This document shows positions 63,286 to 64,000 of a stretch of 64,000 nucleotides of DNA, piece by piece. A program made the translations under genes and the position numbers. Position 1 is the stretch's first letter; every line of letters begins with the position of its first letter. Location: positions 62,001 to 126,000 of the forward strand of contig JAKITD010000001.1 in NCBI GenBank assembly GCA_021648265.1, written 5' to 3'. The notes below the pieces were generated by a model. The model saw nothing but the letters and a program-made list of their open reading frames with translations. It was not told where the DNA came from and made no database searches. Origin of the DNA: Flavobacteriaceae bacterium (GTDB taxonomy: Bacteria; Bacteroidota; Bacteroidia; Flavobacteriales; Flavobacteriaceae).

Positions 63286-64000
63286 TTATTTTATATCATT
63301 CCAGAAATCAAAATAGTTAAACCATTGGTAAGGATATTTTTTTAAGATTTCTTCGATGCTCTGCGTGTATTTTTTTAATAAATCTTGAGCATCTCTTTTT
63401 GTAAATTTCACTTCTCTTGCATAAAATTGGTAATGTTTCGAGTTTTTTTTCATGATATACAAAAAAAGAACAGGGACATTTAGTCTTGAGCCTAATAAAA
63501 AAGCTCCTGCTGGAAATTTAGCTTCTTGTCCAAATAATTTTTCTGAGAGCGTTTTACTTCCTTCAAAATAACGATCGCCAGTAACGCAAATTAGTTCGTT
63601 ATTCCGCAACGATTCATTGATTTGAAATATATGTGATAAATCGTCTCTTACTATTATAAATTTCATGTTTGATTGTAATGAAAATTTATCTAGGTAACTT
63701 TTGATTGCTTGATGCTCATTATCGGTAGTTACCAAGCTAATTTGGGAAGAATTATCAAGTTCTGACAAAAAATAATCGGCTATTTCAAAATTACCTACGT
63801 GAGCACTTATTAATATTCCGCCTCTTTTATTTTTAAGTAATCTTTTAATATTATTGTCTCCATCAAAACTGTAGGTAAACTGTTTTGACATCCCAAAAGA
63901 TATTGCAAATTTATCTATAATAGTTTGTCCAAATGTGTAATAGCTTTTATAGACTTTAAAAAAACTTTTAAACTTAGAATATTTTAACCGTTTGTGGAAG
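63286..64000 (-). CDS. LpxL/HtrB-type acyltransferase, truncated by window edge
   Basis: The frame stays open through base 64000, so the true start lies outside the window; an internal Met at 63891 is not the start. Visible: ISAHVGNFEIADYFLSEL with the HX4E catalytic motif, VTGDRYFEGSKTLSEKLFG, and the FPAGAFLLGSRLNVPVLFLY block of the lysophospholipid acyltransferase/lipid A acyltransferase family. The terminal QWFNYFDFW is as in LpxL. In the cluster it is a candidate for pigment acylation or ester formation. It lies next to darA. Confidence 0.88.
   Translation of the reverse strand, partial: FHKRLKYSKFKSFFKVYKSYYTFGQTIIDKFAISFGMSKQFTYSFDGDNNIKRLLKNKRGGILISAHVGNFEIADYFLSELDNSSQISLVTTDNEHQAIKSYLDKFSLQSNMKFIIVRDDLSHIFQINESLRNNELICVTGDRYFEGSKTLSEKLFGQEAKFPAGAFLLGSRLNVPVLFLYIMKKNSKHYQFYAREVKFTKRDAQDLLKKYTQSIEEILKKYPYQWFNYFDFWNDIK

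Larger units (their letters stand above)
36128..64000 (-). other. Flexirubin-type (aryl polyene + dialkylresorcinol) biosynthetic cluster, incomplete at right edge
   Basis: About 28 consecutive minus-strand genes with small gaps or overlaps. Type II polyketide enzymes, an acyl ligase, a methyltransferase, DarB-like and DarA-like proteins, several acyltransferases, LolA, MMPL and ABC export genes together match the known content of flexirubin loci in Flavobacterium and Chitinophaga. Ketoreductase and tyrosine/histidine ammonia lyase genes are not in the window. The last gene is cut by the edge. Confidence 0.88.

Overview
The window looks like chromosomal DNA of a member of the Flavobacteriaceae (Bacteroidota). 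The DNA is AT-rich, and promoters fit the TTG-N17-23-TAnnTTTG pattern. There are type IX secretion (T9SS) sorting domains of both kinds, a PorP/SprF-like protein next to an OmpA protein and a giant adhesin, a DUF5686 outer-membrane protein, a flavobacterial-type membrane pyrophosphatase and a flexirubin-type pigment cluster. These identifications rest on motifs read by eye; no database search was run.

Positions 1-22.6 kb are mostly housekeeping. They hold the end of an OmpR-type response regulator, a deoxynucleoside kinase and a small lipoprotein. Membrane and soluble pyrophosphatases (hppA, ppa) follow, then a DUF5686 protein and pdhB. Next are etfB-etfA, a bifunctional nuclease, a CNT nucleoside transporter with an extra secreted N-terminus, and a T9SS cargo protein. 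A nucleotide/folate group (thyA, a 2TM protein, folA), fabD, galE, a DegT/StrS aminotransferase, waaA and a LexA/S24-like repressor complete the region. Several intergenic gaps hold short palindromic repeats. Two act as bidirectional terminators between convergent genes, and three sit just upstream of start codons.

Positions 22.7-33.2 kb are a cell-surface locus on the minus strand: a 2514-residue T9SS type-B adhesin with 23 calcium-binding DCDGDG repeats, then a PorP/SprF-like protein, then an OmpA-family protein. A 660-base non-coding gap follows. After it come a 40-residue lipoprotein that is easily missed, a four-helix membrane protein overlapping it, and three tRNA genes (Gly-GCC, Leu-UAA, Arg-UCU).

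From about 36.1 kb to the right edge every gene is on the minus strand and tightly packed. This is most of a flexirubin-type (aryl polyene plus dialkylresorcinol) biosynthetic cluster. It carries a type II polyketide set (ketosynthases, a chain-length-factor-like partner, half a ketosynthase, ACP, three hotdog proteins), DarB and DarA for the resorcinol half, an AMP-dependent ligase, a methyltransferase and an FAD oxidoreductase. It also carries several acyl-transfer proteins (two PlsC types, an LpxL type, a C45 type, a BtrH type). Export and envelope genes are an MMPL fusion, LolA with a lipoprotein, and an ABC transporter. No ketoreductase and no aromatic ammonia lyase are visible, so the cluster very probably continues beyond base 64000. 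The least explained parts are the enzyme that joins the two halves by an ester bond, the three-part MMPL fusion, the hotdog proteins with complementary loss of catalytic residues, and several cluster genes of unknown function.
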